This document shows, one piece after another, positions 8,636 through 17,159 of a stretch of 64,000 nucleotides of DNA. Source of the DNA: Cecembia calidifontis (GTDB lineage Bacteria > Bacteroidota > Bacteroidia > Cytophagales > Cyclobacteriaceae); NCBI RefSeq assembly GCF_004216715.1, contig NZ_SGXG01000001.1, forward strand, positions 3,270,501 through 3,334,500, in the 5' to 3' direction. A program made the position numbers and the translations under genes. The notes beneath the pieces are model-generated. The model saw only the letters and a list, made by a program, of their open reading frames with translations, was not told the DNA's origin and made no database searches. Each line of letters begins with the position of its first letter. Positions within the stretch are counted from its first letter, which is position 1.

Positions 8636-9730
8636 TCAAATATTTACCTGAACCACTTCTGTTTTGCTCATTGCAGCATTTCTTATGGCCACTTGTCTCG
8701 CGACATTTTCAGCCAATAATGAAAATGCATCCTGGGTTATTCCAGATTTTAAAACTGCTGGATATCCCGTGTCTCCACTTTCTCTGATACTTTGCACAAT
8801 CGGAATTTCACCCAAAAACGGAACTCCAAATTTTTCAGCCAAGCGTTGACCTCCTTCTTTACCAAACAGATAATATTTATTATTTGGCAATTCCTCCGGA
8901 GTAAAATAAGCCATATTTTCCACAACACCTAAAACAGGCACATTAATTTGAGGCTGCTTGAACATACTCAATCCTTTGGTGGCATCTGCAAGAGCAACCT
9001 TCTGAGGAGTGGTAACAATCACAGCACCTGTGACAGGCACGGTTTGAACCATGGTCAAATGAATATCGGAAGTTCCCGGAGGTAAATCAATCAATAAATA
9101 ATCCAGTTCACCCCAGTTCACATCTCCTATAAACTGTTTAAGCGCAGAGCTTGCCATTGGTCCTCTCCAAACCACCGCGGCATCTGCTGGGGTAAGGAAC
9201 CCAATGGACATCAATTTTACCCCATATTGCTCTATCGGCTCTATTACGTTTTTGCCATCTATCTGTCTGACGGCCGGCTGCTCACCTTCCACATTGAACA
9301 TTGTCGGTATGGAAGGGCCGGAGATGTCAGCATCTATGAGTCCAACTTTAGCACCTGATTTAGCCAAAGCTACAGCCAAATTGCTGGAAGTAGTGGATTT
9401 TCCAACGCCTCCTTTCCCTGATGCTATGGCGATGATGTTTTTAACCTTCGGCAATAAAGGCGCGTTGTCCCTCGCTGTGGTCACATTGGAAGTCATAAAA
9501 ATATCAAGTTCCAAATCTGAACCCAAATCTTCCTCCAATGCTTCAATACAGTTGTTTTTGATTACCTCTTTCAAGGGACAGGCAGGAGTTGTGAGGACAA
9601 CTTTGAAACTGATTTTGTTCCCTTCAATTTGAAGCCCTTGGATCATTCCCAAAGTCACCAAATCTTTTTTCAGATCCGGATCGTCTACTCGGGAAAGGGC
9701 TTTTAATACTGCTTCTTTACTAATTGACAT
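8636..9730 (-). CDS. Mrp/ApbC-type P-loop ATPase, Fe-S cluster carrier
   Basis: A 364-residue protein. Residues about 1-85 form a MIP18/DUF59 domain (SRVDDPDLKKDLVTLGMI and TTPACPLKEVIKNN). The rest is a deviant-Walker P-loop NTPase with ASGKGGVGKSTTSSNLA, DADISGPSIP and LIDLPPGTSDIHLT. The family (Mrp/ApbC/NBP35) carries and transfers [4Fe-4S] clusters in an ATP-dependent way. The CxxC found near the C-terminus of ApbC is not present at the corresponding VENMAYFTPEELPNN segment. From memory this substitution is common in Bacteroidota homologues, so it is probably a lineage trait. Translated just before the Nfu-type protein. Confidence 0.93.
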   Translation of the reverse strand: MSISKEAVLKALSRVDDPDLKKDLVTLGMIQGLQIEGNKISFKVVLTTPACPLKEVIKNNCIEALEEDLGSDLELDIFMTSNVTTARDNAPLLPKVKNIIAIASGKGGVGKSTTSSNLAVALAKSGAKVGLIDADISGPSIPTMFNVEGEQPAVRQIDGKNVIEPIEQYGVKLMSIGFLTPADAAVVWRGPMASSALKQFIGDVNWGELDYLLIDLPPGTSDIHLTMVQTVPVTGAVIVTTPQKVALADATKGLSMFKQPQINVPVLGVVENMAYFTPEELPNNKYYLFGKEGGQRLAEKFGVPFLGEIPIVQSIRESGDTGYPAVLKSGITQDAFSLLAENVARQVAIRNAAMSKTEVVQVNI

Positions 9731-9879
9731 ATCGCTACTTTATTGCCCGCAATTTACTTTATAAATGTTCTAAATAAAAAGGCCTTTTTAAAGATAATAG
9801 TTTCCCAAAAATTACAAACTTGCTTTACCTGGAAATAGTTTCGGAAATCCTACTTACTGAAAAATGATGCAATACTTTT

Positions 9880-9887
9880 TATCTTTG
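9880..9887 (+). promoter_or_regulatory. Putative Bacteroidota-type -7 box for dnaG
   Basis: TATCTTTG matches the TAnnTTTG consensus of the primary sigma factor of this phylum and lies 19 bp before the chosen ATG of dnaG. A start of transcription a few bases later would leave a leader of about 14 nt containing AAGGAA. No convincing -33 TTTG was seen at the usual spacing, so this is tentative. Confidence 0.4.
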
Positions 9888-9906
9888 GAAATTGAAGGAA
9901 TTGAAT

Positions 9907-11844
9907 ATGGCAATAAGCAGAGCAACTACAGAGAAAGTAAGAGATAGGGCAGATATAGAAGAAGTAGTAAATGATTATGTGCCTCTGAAGAAAAAAGGCC
10001 AAAATTTATGGGCATGCTGTCCTTTTCACAATGAAAAATCTCCCTCATTCTCCGTGTCACCTGCAAAGCAAATTTATAAATGTTTTGGATGCGGAAAGGC
10101 AGGTGATCCTATACAGTTTGTGATGGATATTGAGGGGATTGGTTTCAATGAAGCGATTCGGCAGCTGGCTCAGAAATACGGAATAGAAATAGAAGAAGAA
10201 AAAAATGCCAGCCCCGAAGAATTACAGGCTTTTAATGAAAGGGAGAGTTTATACATCGTTCTGAATTTTGCGAAGGAATTTTTCAAAAAAAATCTCGATA
10301 CTGAAGAAGGAAGGTCAGTTGGTCTAAGCTATTTCAAAGAAAGGGGATTTGATAGACAAACAATAGAAAAGTTTGATTTGGGATATGCTTTGGATGGATG
10401 GGACCATTTCCTACACGCAGCAAAGAAAGCAGGCCATTCGGAAGAATTATTGTTGAAAGCAGGTTTGATTCTTCAAAAAGAAGGTGATGCTTCCCGTTTT
10501 TACGATAGGTTCAGGGGTAGGGTAACTTTTACCATTCATAATCTTTCCGGAAAGGCCATTGGATTTGGGGCCAGGATCCTAACCCAAGATAAAAAACAGC
10601 CAAAATACATCAATTCTCCTGAAACTGAGGTTTATCACAAGAGTGATATCCTGTACGGGATTTTTCAGGCCAAAAAGTCTATTAGGGAAAAGGACAATTG
10701 TTATTTGGTAGAAGGGTATACAGATGTAATTTCCATGCATCTGGCGGGAATAGAGAATGTGGTGGCATCCTCTGGAACTTCTCTTACTGAAAACCAGATC
10801 AAACTGATCAAAAGGTTTACAGACAACATTACTGTCCTGTATGACGGTGATGCTGCAGGTATCCGCGCCTCTCTAAGGGGTATAGACATGATTTTGGAAG
10901 GAGGGCTCAATGTAAAAGCCGTAGTCTTTCCTGATGGCGAAGACCCTGACAGTTATGCCAGGAAAGTTGGCTCCACGGCCTTCCAAAACTATCTTGAAAA
11001 TAATGCCCAGGATTTTATTTCCTTCAAAATAGGTCTTTATGCAGAAGAAGCTGCCAAAGATCCGATCAAACAGGCCGAATTGATCAAACAGGTGGTGGCT
11101 AGTATTGCTAAAATTCCCGATCCGATCATCCGGACAGTCTACATCCAACAGTCAGCGTGCTTGTTGCACATGGATGAGGAGATCATACAGGCCGAGCTCA
11201 ATAAACTGTTTTTAAAAGAACAAAAGGATCAATTTTTCAAGGAGCAGAGGGAACAGAAAGCCTCCTTTGTAGAAGATTTACTGCCCACCAAAGAAGAACC
11301 TACATCCCATTCCCATTTGATCGAGTTGCAGGAAAGGGAAATGTTAAGGTTATTGGTGAATTATGGTTTTGAGATGGTTTCTGATGAACTTCATGTCTGC
11401 CAATATTTGCTTCAGGAAACCGAGGATTTGAATTTTCATACTCCAGTATATGAGAAAATTCTTGGGATTTACAAGGAGGCTCTTTCAGAGGGAATTCTTC
11501 CGCAGCCGGAATATTTTCTTCAGCATCAGGATTCGGAAGTCAAAAAGGAAGTTATCAATTTGATTACCAGAAAATATGAACTGTCGAGTCTCTGGGAAAG
11601 CAGGTATCAGATTTTCACACATCATGAGGCTGATGACCTGGCCAAGACTGTCTATGACAGTATTCTCCATTTGAAAAAAAGAGTGATCAAAAAAATGCTG
11701 GAAGAGGCCAAGGTCAAAATAAAAGAAGCTGAACAGGAAAAAGCCGATGAAAGCATTATTACGGAAAGGCTGGCTATTTTCATGGAACTAAAAAAATTTC
11801 AGGTTGAAATAGACAAGCAGCTTGGGATTGTGATCAGTTTTTAA
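9907..11844 (+). CDS. dnaG: DNA primase DnaG
   Basis: A 645-residue primase that makes RNA primers at the replication fork. The N-terminal CHC2 zinc finger is ACCPFHNEKSPS ... YKCFGCGKAGD. The central catalytic core contains the TOPRIM motifs LVEGYTDVISMH and TVLYDGDAAGIRAS, whose Glu and Asp residues bind metal. The C-terminal third would contact the DnaB helicase. The open frame begins with a TTG at 9892, but the ATG at 9907 gives the conserved start MAISRATTEKVRDRADIEEVV and is preceded by AAGGAA. The gene is divergent from mrp and about 80 bp before ribBA. Length is normal for the family. Confidence 0.96.
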   Translation: MAISRATTEKVRDRADIEEVVNDYVPLKKKGQNLWACCPFHNEKSPSFSVSPAKQIYKCFGCGKAGDPIQFVMDIEGIGFNEAIRQLAQKYGIEIEEEKNASPEELQAFNERESLYIVLNFAKEFFKKNLDTEEGRSVGLSYFKERGFDRQTIEKFDLGYALDGWDHFLHAAKKAGHSEELLLKAGLILQKEGDASRFYDRFRGRVTFTIHNLSGKAIGFGARILTQDKKQPKYINSPETEVYHKSDILYGIFQAKKSIREKDNCYLVEGYTDVISMHLAGIENVVASSGTSLTENQIKLIKRFTDNITVLYDGDAAGIRASLRGIDMILEGGLNVKAVVFPDGEDPDSYARKVGSTAFQNYLENNAQDFISFKIGLYAEEAAKDPIKQAELIKQVVASIAKIPDPIIRTVYIQQSACLLHMDEEIIQAELNKLFLKEQKDQFFKEQREQKASFVEDLLPTKEEPTSHSHLIELQEREMLRLLVNYGFEMVSDELHVCQYLLQETEDLNFHTPVYEKILGIYKEALSEGILPQPEYFLQHQDSEVKKEVINLITRKYELSSLWESRYQIFTHHEADDLAKTVYDSILHLKKRVIKKMLEEAKVKIKEAEQEKADESIITERLAIFMELKKFQVEIDKQLGIVISF

Positions 11845-11926
11845 GCCAAACTTTCATCTGTTTTTTACTGTTTTACTCAATAAAGGATGTAATTTTACCT
11901 CGACTAAACCCAAGTATTAAAATAAA

Positions 11927-13144
11927 ATGTCAAATGAAATTAAGTTGGATCCCATTGAGGATGCCATTGAAGCCATAAAAAACGGAGAGGTAATTATCGT
12001 TGTAGACGATGAGGACCGTGAAAATGAGGGAGATTTTATCTGTGCTGCAGAGAAGGTCACTCCTGAAATCATCAACTTTATGGCAACGCACGGTCGAGGT
12101 CTGATTTGTGCTCCGCTTATTGAAGACCGATGTGAAAAATTGGGTTTGGAGCTGATGGTAGGTCAAAATACTGCTGCCTATGAAACTCCTTTCACTGTTT
12201 CAGTTGATTTGATAGGTCATGGTTGCACAACGGGAATTTCGGCCAGTGACAGGGCGAAAACCATCAAGGCATTGATTGATGACAATATCCATCCGGATGA
12301 ATTGGGTAAGCCCGGACATATTTTCCCACTGAAAGCAAAAAGGGGAGGAGTCCTTCGTAGAGCTGGCCATACGGAGGCCGCTATAGATTTTGCAAGGCAG
12401 GCAGGATTGGCACCTGCGGGTGTATTGGTGGAAATCATGAATGAAGACGGAACCATGGCCAGGCTGCCTGATCTGGTGAAAGTAGCGAAAAGATTTAATT
12501 TGAAACTCGTTTCCATAAAGGATCTCATTGCCTACAGACTTAAAAATGAATCACTCATCAAAAGGGAGATAGGGGTGGAAATGCCCACAGCCTGGGGTGA
12601 TTTTGATCTGATAGCCTTTAGACAGACAAATACAGATGACATCCACTTGGCCCTTATAAAAGGTACTTGGGAAAAAGATGAGCCTGTAATGGTACGTGTG
12701 CACTCTTCCTGTGTAACAGGGGATATTTTTGGGTCATGCAGATGTGATTGCGGGCCTCAGCTGCATAAGGCCATGGAGATGGTGGAGAAAGAAGGTAAGG
12801 GTGTGGTGCTTTACATGAATCAAGAAGGTAGGGGTATAGGCTTGATCAACAAACTCAAAGCTTACAAGCTTCAGGAACAGGGAATGGATACCGTTCAGGC
12901 AAATCTGGCGCTTGGCCTTCCAATGGATAAAAGAGACTATGGGGTGGGTGCTCAGATATTAAGGGATTTGGGGATTTCCAAAATCAGATTGATTTCCAAC
13001 AACCCCACCAAGCGTGTAGGTCTGTTAGGTTATGGTTTGGAAATTGTGGAACAGATACCTATTGAAATCGCCCCAAACCCGCATAATGAAAAGTACTTGA
13101 CAACAAAGCGGGATAAAATGGGCCACTCCATTTTGAAAAAATAA
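11927..13144 (+). CDS. ribBA: Bifunctional DHBP synthase / GTP cyclohydrolase II (RibBA)
   Basis: A 405-residue two-domain riboflavin enzyme. The N-terminal RibB domain (residues about 1-205) has the acidic VDDEDRENEGDF motif at about 26-37 and converts ribulose 5-phosphate to 3,4-dihydroxy-2-butanone 4-phosphate plus formate. The C-terminal RibA domain has the zinc cysteines of SSCVTGDIFGSCRCDCG and the NQEGRGIGL loop, and opens the imidazole ring of GTP. Both halves keep their motifs, so both activities are expected. The 82-bp gap upstream is too short for an FMN riboswitch and shows none. The gap 13145-13247 downstream shows no clear terminator. Confidence 0.96.
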   Translation: MSNEIKLDPIEDAIEAIKNGEVIIVVDDEDRENEGDFICAAEKVTPEIINFMATHGRGLICAPLIEDRCEKLGLELMVGQNTAAYETPFTVSVDLIGHGCTTGISASDRAKTIKALIDDNIHPDELGKPGHIFPLKAKRGGVLRRAGHTEAAIDFARQAGLAPAGVLVEIMNEDGTMARLPDLVKVAKRFNLKLVSIKDLIAYRLKNESLIKREIGVEMPTAWGDFDLIAFRQTNTDDIHLALIKGTWEKDEPVMVRVHSSCVTGDIFGSCRCDCGPQLHKAMEMVEKEGKGVVLYMNQEGRGIGLINKLKAYKLQEQGMDTVQANLALGLPMDKRDYGVGAQILRDLGISKIRLISNNPTKRVGLLGYGLEIVEQIPIEIAPNPHNEKYLTTKRDKMGHSILKK

Positions 13145-13247
13145 GCGAATGGCAACTAGTTAGTATGGAAATTCAATTATCTTGAAACCAAATCAACCAA
13201 ATTTGAAAATAAATCGTTATCATCAGTAGAGAATAACTGTAGAACTT

Positions 13248-13886
13248 ATGATGATCAGGGTATTTGTTTCCATATTGACAATTTTCCTGGGCCTTTCTTC
13301 TGCTTTGGCCCAAGGAAATCAATTTCCTTCCCAAGTTTGGCATCAAGGACAGATCATAACGGTGAATGGACAGGTTTACCGTGGCCTTGTAAAGTATGAT
13401 TTAGAAAACAACCTGGTTCAGCTTCAGGATAATGGGATTACCACTTTTGGAGCTTCGAATGTGTCCCAATTTGAAATTTTTGATGAAGTTTATGGAGGCA
13501 TTAGGTCTTTTTATACCTTACCTTATTCTCTGGCAGGAGATTATGAGACCCCGGTTTTTTTCGAAATTCTGACAGAAGGTGATGAGATTGTCCTGCTATG
13601 TAGGGAACAGATTGTTATTGATAACAGGGGTATGGGTATGTATGGCCCCATGGCCATGAACCCCTTATGGGGTCCACCAATAGGAGGAGTATATAAGTTG
13701 GCTTTTAATTACTATTTCATCAAAGACGGAAAGCTTCAGAAGTATTCCCTCAAGAAAAGGGAGCTTTTGGATATTTTGGGTGATAGAGCGGACGAAATAG
13801 ACCTTTTTATGAGGAAAAACAGACTTTCCCATGACAAAAGAGGAGATCTGCTCCGTATCACTGCCTATTACAATCAGATAAAATAA
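13248..13886 (+). CDS. Exported protein of unknown function
   Basis: A 212-residue protein I do not recognise. It has a clear Sec signal peptide (MIRVFVSILTIFLGLSSALAQG, cleavage near residue 22) and no lipobox. The mature part is beta-rich, with strands such as ITVNGQVYRGLVKYDLENNLVQL and a Gly/Met/Pro-rich insertion MGMYGPMAMNPLWGPPIGG around residues 126-145. It lies 3 bp before surE with no terminator between, so the two are probably cotranscribed. Periplasmic location is inferred. ATG 13248 and the next ATG 13251 are both possible starts. Confidence 0.75.
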   Translation: MMIRVFVSILTIFLGLSSALAQGNQFPSQVWHQGQIITVNGQVYRGLVKYDLENNLVQLQDNGITTFGASNVSQFEIFDEVYGGIRSFYTLPYSLAGDYETPVFFEILTEGDEIVLLCREQIVIDNRGMGMYGPMAMNPLWGPPIGGVYKLAFNYYFIKDGKLQKYSLKKRELLDILGDRADEIDLFMRKNRLSHDKRGDLLRITAYYNQIK

Positions 13887-13889
13887 TTT

Positions 13890-14672
13890 ATGGCAAAAAA
13901 ACCATTGATTTTGGTGTCCAATGATGATGGGATCACCTCAAAGGGAATAAGGGTATTGGTGAACATCATGAAGCAGTTGGGAGAAGTTGTAGTAGTGGCA
14001 CCGGACAGTCCTCAGTCAGGCATGGGGCATGCCATAACGATAGGAGAGACCCTCCGCCTTTATGAGGAAGATATTTTTGAGGATGTAATGGCATTTAAAT
14101 CCAGTGGTACTCCAGCGGATTGTGTCAAATTGGCCAAACACTATGTGTTGAAGGATAGAAGGCCGGATTTGGTTGTTTCTGGAATCAATCATGGCAGCAA
14201 CACCTCCATTTCAGTTCTCTACTCAGGTACTATGTCTGCCGCCATAGAAGGTGCCTTGGAAGGACTCCCATCCATCGGATTTAGCTTATGTGACTATTCT
14301 TCAAAGGCCGATTTTAGCCATGTTGAAGAATATGTGTTCAAAATATCGAAACAAGTACTTGAAAATGGCCTGGCAAAAGGAGTGGCATTAAATGTGAATT
14401 TCCCTCCTAAAAGAAATGAGCCTATCAAAGGGGTTAAGGTCTGCCGTCAGGCCCATGCCAAATGGCAGGAGGAATTTTCCGAAAGGTATGATCCCAATGG
14501 TAGAAAATATTTTTGGATGGCAGGCAATTTTGTGAATTTTGATAAAGGTGAGGACAATGATGAATGGGCCATAGCGAATAATTATGTTTCCATAGTTCCT
14601 TGTCAATATGACCTTACCGCCCATCATGCCATCTCTCAAATTAATGAGGATTGGAACTGGGACGAACTCTAA
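13890..14672 (+). CDS. surE: 5'/3'-nucleotidase SurE
   Basis: A 260-residue metal-dependent phosphatase that dephosphorylates nucleoside 5'- and 3'-monophosphates in the cytosol. The N-terminal ILVSNDDGITSKGI carries the metal-binding Asp pair. VVAPDSPQSGMGHAIT and SGINHGSNTS contribute the other ligand positions, and YSGTMSAAIEGALEG is the conserved dimer/active-site helix. It is probably cotranscribed with the exported protein just upstream (3-bp gap) and ends at a strong terminator. Confidence 0.96.
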   Translation: MAKKPLILVSNDDGITSKGIRVLVNIMKQLGEVVVVAPDSPQSGMGHAITIGETLRLYEEDIFEDVMAFKSSGTPADCVKLAKHYVLKDRRPDLVVSGINHGSNTSISVLYSGTMSAAIEGALEGLPSIGFSLCDYSSKADFSHVEEYVFKISKQVLENGLAKGVALNVNFPPKRNEPIKGVKVCRQAHAKWQEEFSERYDPNGRKYFWMAGNFVNFDKGEDNDEWAIANNYVSIVPCQYDLTAHHAISQINEDWNWDEL

Positions 14673-14700
14673 TTTGAAAGGATCCAAAAAAGGAAAAGAG

Positions 14701-14730
14701 GCCGGGAGAATACTTCCGGCTTTTTCTTTT
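14701..14730 (+). terminator. Rho-independent terminator after surE
   Basis: Stem GCCGGGA / TTCCGGC (14701-14707 and 14714-14720, one G-U pair), loop of 6, directly followed by TTTTTCTTTT. It isolates surE from the S8 protease gene. Confidence 0.88.
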
Positions 14731-14838
14731 TGAAAGAAAAATTTTTAGATTATTTGCATATTTTTTTAGTTTTTGCTTAGATTTATCACAAAGTTTAGAT
14801 TTTATAAACTCATGATTTACAAATTTTTAACTGGATAT

Positions 14839-16068
14839 ATGAAGAAATTCGTTTATTTTATTTTGATAAGCTTTTTTCTGCATGCTTGTGCAAATGAACA
14901 TGAATTTGGTGTTTCAAATGAAGAGGATGAAGAAATGCTGAAATTTCCCGTGATGAAGGCTGAACCCATTCCGGACCATTACATTATTGTTTTTAATGAA
15001 GATCGAATTTCATTTCGAATGGATGCAGATGACCTGGAAGGAACAGAGAGATTAATGGTTAAAGAAGTGGAGGATTTTCTTAAAACCCATCGGGTAGATC
15101 CAGAAAGCGTTCAACATATCTATTCCATTGCTTTACCGGGTTTTTCTGCAAAAGTCAATGCTGAAAGATTGCCCGATTTGCTTGTTGATCCAAAAGTTAA
15201 ATATATTGAGCAGGACAGAAGGGGAGAACTCGGACCTTTTCAAGTGCTTAAAAGACCTGGCCAAGAAGAAGAACAAATAGTGACTACCCAGGTTATTCCC
15301 TGGGGAGTGGCAAGGGCAGGCGGTCCATTTACATACAGGGGTAGACATAGTGTATTTGTTTTGGATACAGGTATAGATTTGGCTCATCCTGATCTTAATG
15401 TTGACGATAAGAAAGGTTTTGATGCCTACAACAGCAAGAAGAAAGACTATGATTTAAATGACGAACATGGTCATGGCACCCATGTTGCAGGCACGATAGG
15501 TGCTTTGGATAATCATTTTGGGGTTGTTGGTGTGGCGGCAGGCGTTCCAGTGGTTCCTGTTAAAATTTTTACAGGCCCAAGGGCAGAATATACGTATTCA
15601 GGTCTAATTGCCGGGATAAATCATGTGGGGGTGAGGGGGATTCCAGGCGATGTGGCTAATTTGAGTTTCGGTGGCTTTGATGACAGTAGGGCCTTGGATG
15701 AAGCTGTTTTGAGAGTATCTGAAAAAAGGCGGATCTGGATGGTAATTGCAGCGGGCAACAGTGGATTACCGGCTACTTCTTTTAGTCCTGCCAGGGTAAA
15801 TGGACCATTTACCATTACTGTTTCAGCCTTTCAAATAGGAGACAGGTTTGCTTCTTTTTCCCATTTTGGTTTTCCTGTCAAATTTTCGGCTCCTGGCGTA
15901 AATGTCAGGTCTACCTGGACAAACAACAGGTACGTGAATTCCTCAGGCACATCTATGGCAGCTCCTCATGTTTCGGGAATAAGAGTTTTAGGCGAAATTG
16001 AAAAAGACGGCTATGTATTGAATCATCCCATACCCGAAAACCCCGACCCGATAGCTGTGAGAAGATAA
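14839..16068 (+). CDS. Subtilisin-like (S8) serine protease lipoprotein
   Basis: A 409-residue lipoprotein protease. MKKFVYFILISFFLHAC gives a lipobox with the lipidated Cys at residue 17. An inhibitor I9-like propeptide follows (DHYIIVFNEDRIS to VKYIEQDRRG). The catalytic triad is Asp in FVLDTGIDLAHP, His in GHGTHVAGT and Ser in NSSGTSMAAPHVSG; the oxyanion Asn is in AAGNSGLPATSFSP. The C-terminus ends soon after the Ser helix (PENPDPIAVRR), a short tail I have seen in related proteins, so it is not obviously truncated. Open frame extends upstream to 14773, but only the ATG at 14839 gives a lipoprotein signal. It ended 32 bp before the ancestral start of the sensor kinase gene, suggesting a former operon. 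Confidence 0.9.
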   Translation: MKKFVYFILISFFLHACANEHEFGVSNEEDEEMLKFPVMKAEPIPDHYIIVFNEDRISFRMDADDLEGTERLMVKEVEDFLKTHRVDPESVQHIYSIALPGFSAKVNAERLPDLLVDPKVKYIEQDRRGELGPFQVLKRPGQEEEQIVTTQVIPWGVARAGGPFTYRGRHSVFVLDTGIDLAHPDLNVDDKKGFDAYNSKKKDYDLNDEHGHGTHVAGTIGALDNHFGVVGVAAGVPVVPVKIFTGPRAEYTYSGLIAGINHVGVRGIPGDVANLSFGGFDDSRALDEAVLRVSEKRRIWMVIAAGNSGLPATSFSPARVNGPFTITVSAFQIGDRFASFSHFGFPVKFSAPGVNVRSTWTNNRYVNSSGTSMAAPHVSGIRVLGEIEKDGYVLNHPIPENPDPIAVRR

Positions 16069-16100
16069 TTAAAGGTTCAACCATTTTTTAGTACAAGTTT

Positions 16101-16119
16101 ATGTTTAGAGTTTTGTTTT
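16101..16119 (+). pseudogene. Detached 5' end of the sensor kinase gene (first six codons)
   Basis: ATG TTT AGA GTT TTG TTT plus one base, immediately left of the IS1595 element. If the element and one copy of the 8-bp duplication are removed, this joins base 17168 in frame and yields the signal peptide MFRVLFFLFCFYLSQLALAQ and a 657-residue kinase. This is the ancestral start; it is now separated from the rest of the gene by 1,048 bp. Confidence 0.85.
16112..16119. repeat. Left 8-bp target-site duplication of the IS1595 element
   Basis: TTTGTTTT, identical to 17160-17167 directly right of the element. Eight bases is the duplication length typical of the IS1595 family. Confidence 0.88.
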
Positions 16120-17159
16120 TATGATTATCCGCTTGTATACAAGTAGGGGCAAATGCTCGCAATAACAAGTCTATCAAAGAGTTTTTTACCAAAGTATCTT
16201 CGGTTTAGTTTATAACAGAATTCATTGAGATAGTTTTGAAGCATCTTTTCTGAAACCATATGGTACTTCTGTAAATCCCTTTTAAGGTTGCTTATTGCTA
16301 TATGTGCCCATTTGAGGTTGAACTTGCCCTCTTTTGTGGAAGATAATTCGCTCACGTGAACATCGATACAATCTTCTAGGTTAGCATAAGTCGTACTTTC
16401 ATCAGTTTGGAGCACGGCTTTTTTGTCAATCAGTCCTTTTATCAGTTTTTCGGCTGTTTTTGCCTTCAAGTTATCTATTTTGACCATCTTGAAATATCTG
16501 CAGCTTTTGTCCTTTTCTCCAGTAATTAGGTCTTCAAGAATAGATGATTCAGCCATAACAGCGACAGTAGCTTGTTTTTGGCTTCCACGGCCTTTCTTCA
16601 GCTTCGTCTTTTCCGAAGATTTTGTTGCCTTGCTTACAAAAGCCTCATCATATTCAACCATATCTTCTAGTTTATATTGGCTGTCACGTTTACCCATTGC
16701 TTCCCGGAGCTTGTGATACAGTCTGAAAACAGTCTCGTATCTGCTATGACCCATCTGCCTCTGTAGTTCAAGGCAGCTAAATCCCTTCTTGGTTGCGCTT
16801 ACAAGAGTCATTGCAAGCAACCAAGTCCTCAATGGTAACTTGCTGTTTTCCATAATAGTACCATTTTTCAGTCCTGTCCTAAATTTACAATGTTTACATT
16901 GGAACATATTGAGAGAATTAAGCCAGTAGTGATCCTTGGAATTACAATTCTTGCAAATAACACCTTCTCTTTCCCTTTGTTCCTTCAAGTAATGGATGCA
17001 ACTTGCCTCATCAGGATATCTTTCATTGAATTGTAGAATATTCATGGCCTTCTTATTTATTTACAGCCAATTAAACACTTACAATTCAGCCCTGAAAGTT
17101 ATTGACACTTATTGTCAAAGTATAAAATTTGCCCACTTGTATGTAGGCGGATATTCATA
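16120..17159. mobile_element. IS1595-family insertion sequence (1,040 bp)
   Basis: Delimited by imperfect terminal inverted repeats. Reading inward from the left, TATGATTATCCGC then TTGTATACAAGT; reading inward from the right on the other strand, TATGAATATCCGC then CTACATACAAGT. Both are followed by GGGCAAAT, with a 2-base length difference. An identical 8-bp duplication TTTGTTTT flanks both ends. One gene, the transposase, fills nearly all of it on the minus strand. The element sits in the signal-peptide codons of a sensor kinase gene. Confidence 0.9.
16125..17045 (-). CDS. IS1595-family transposase
   Basis: A 306-residue DDE transposase. The N-terminal zinc ribbon has Cys31/Cys34 and Cys50/Cys53 (CKNC ... 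CKHC). The ISXO2-like catalytic domain follows with Asp in MVEYDEAFVS and Asp in LQTDEST, and a late Asn/His-rich segment KWAHIAISNLKRD. The frame is intact, so the element may be active. The stop codon lies within the left inverted repeat. The start codon shares bases with an ATG on the other strand (17044) that could now start the chimeric kinase. Confidence 0.93.
   Translation of the reverse strand: MNILQFNERYPDEASCIHYLKEQREREGVICKNCNSKDHYWLNSLNMFQCKHCKFRTGLKNGTIMENSKLPLRTWLLAMTLVSATKKGFSCLELQRQMGHSRYETVFRLYHKLREAMGKRDSQYKLEDMVEYDEAFVSKATKSSEKTKLKKGRGSQKQATVAVMAESSILEDLITGEKDKSCRYFKMVKIDNLKAKTAEKLIKGLIDKKAVLQTDESTTYANLEDCIDVHVSELSSTKEGKFNLKWAHIAISNLKRDLQKYHMVSEKMLQNYLNEFCYKLNRRYFGKKLFDRLVIASICPYLYTSG

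Noticed and set aside
11845..11926. Possible FMN riboswitch before ribBA
   Set aside because: The gap is only 82 bp and lacks the conserved RFN helices.
15940..16068. Possible truncation of the S8 protease by the nearby IS
   Set aside because: The protein ends 51 bp before the element with a tail typical of this protease subgroup, and the IS lies wholly in the next gene.
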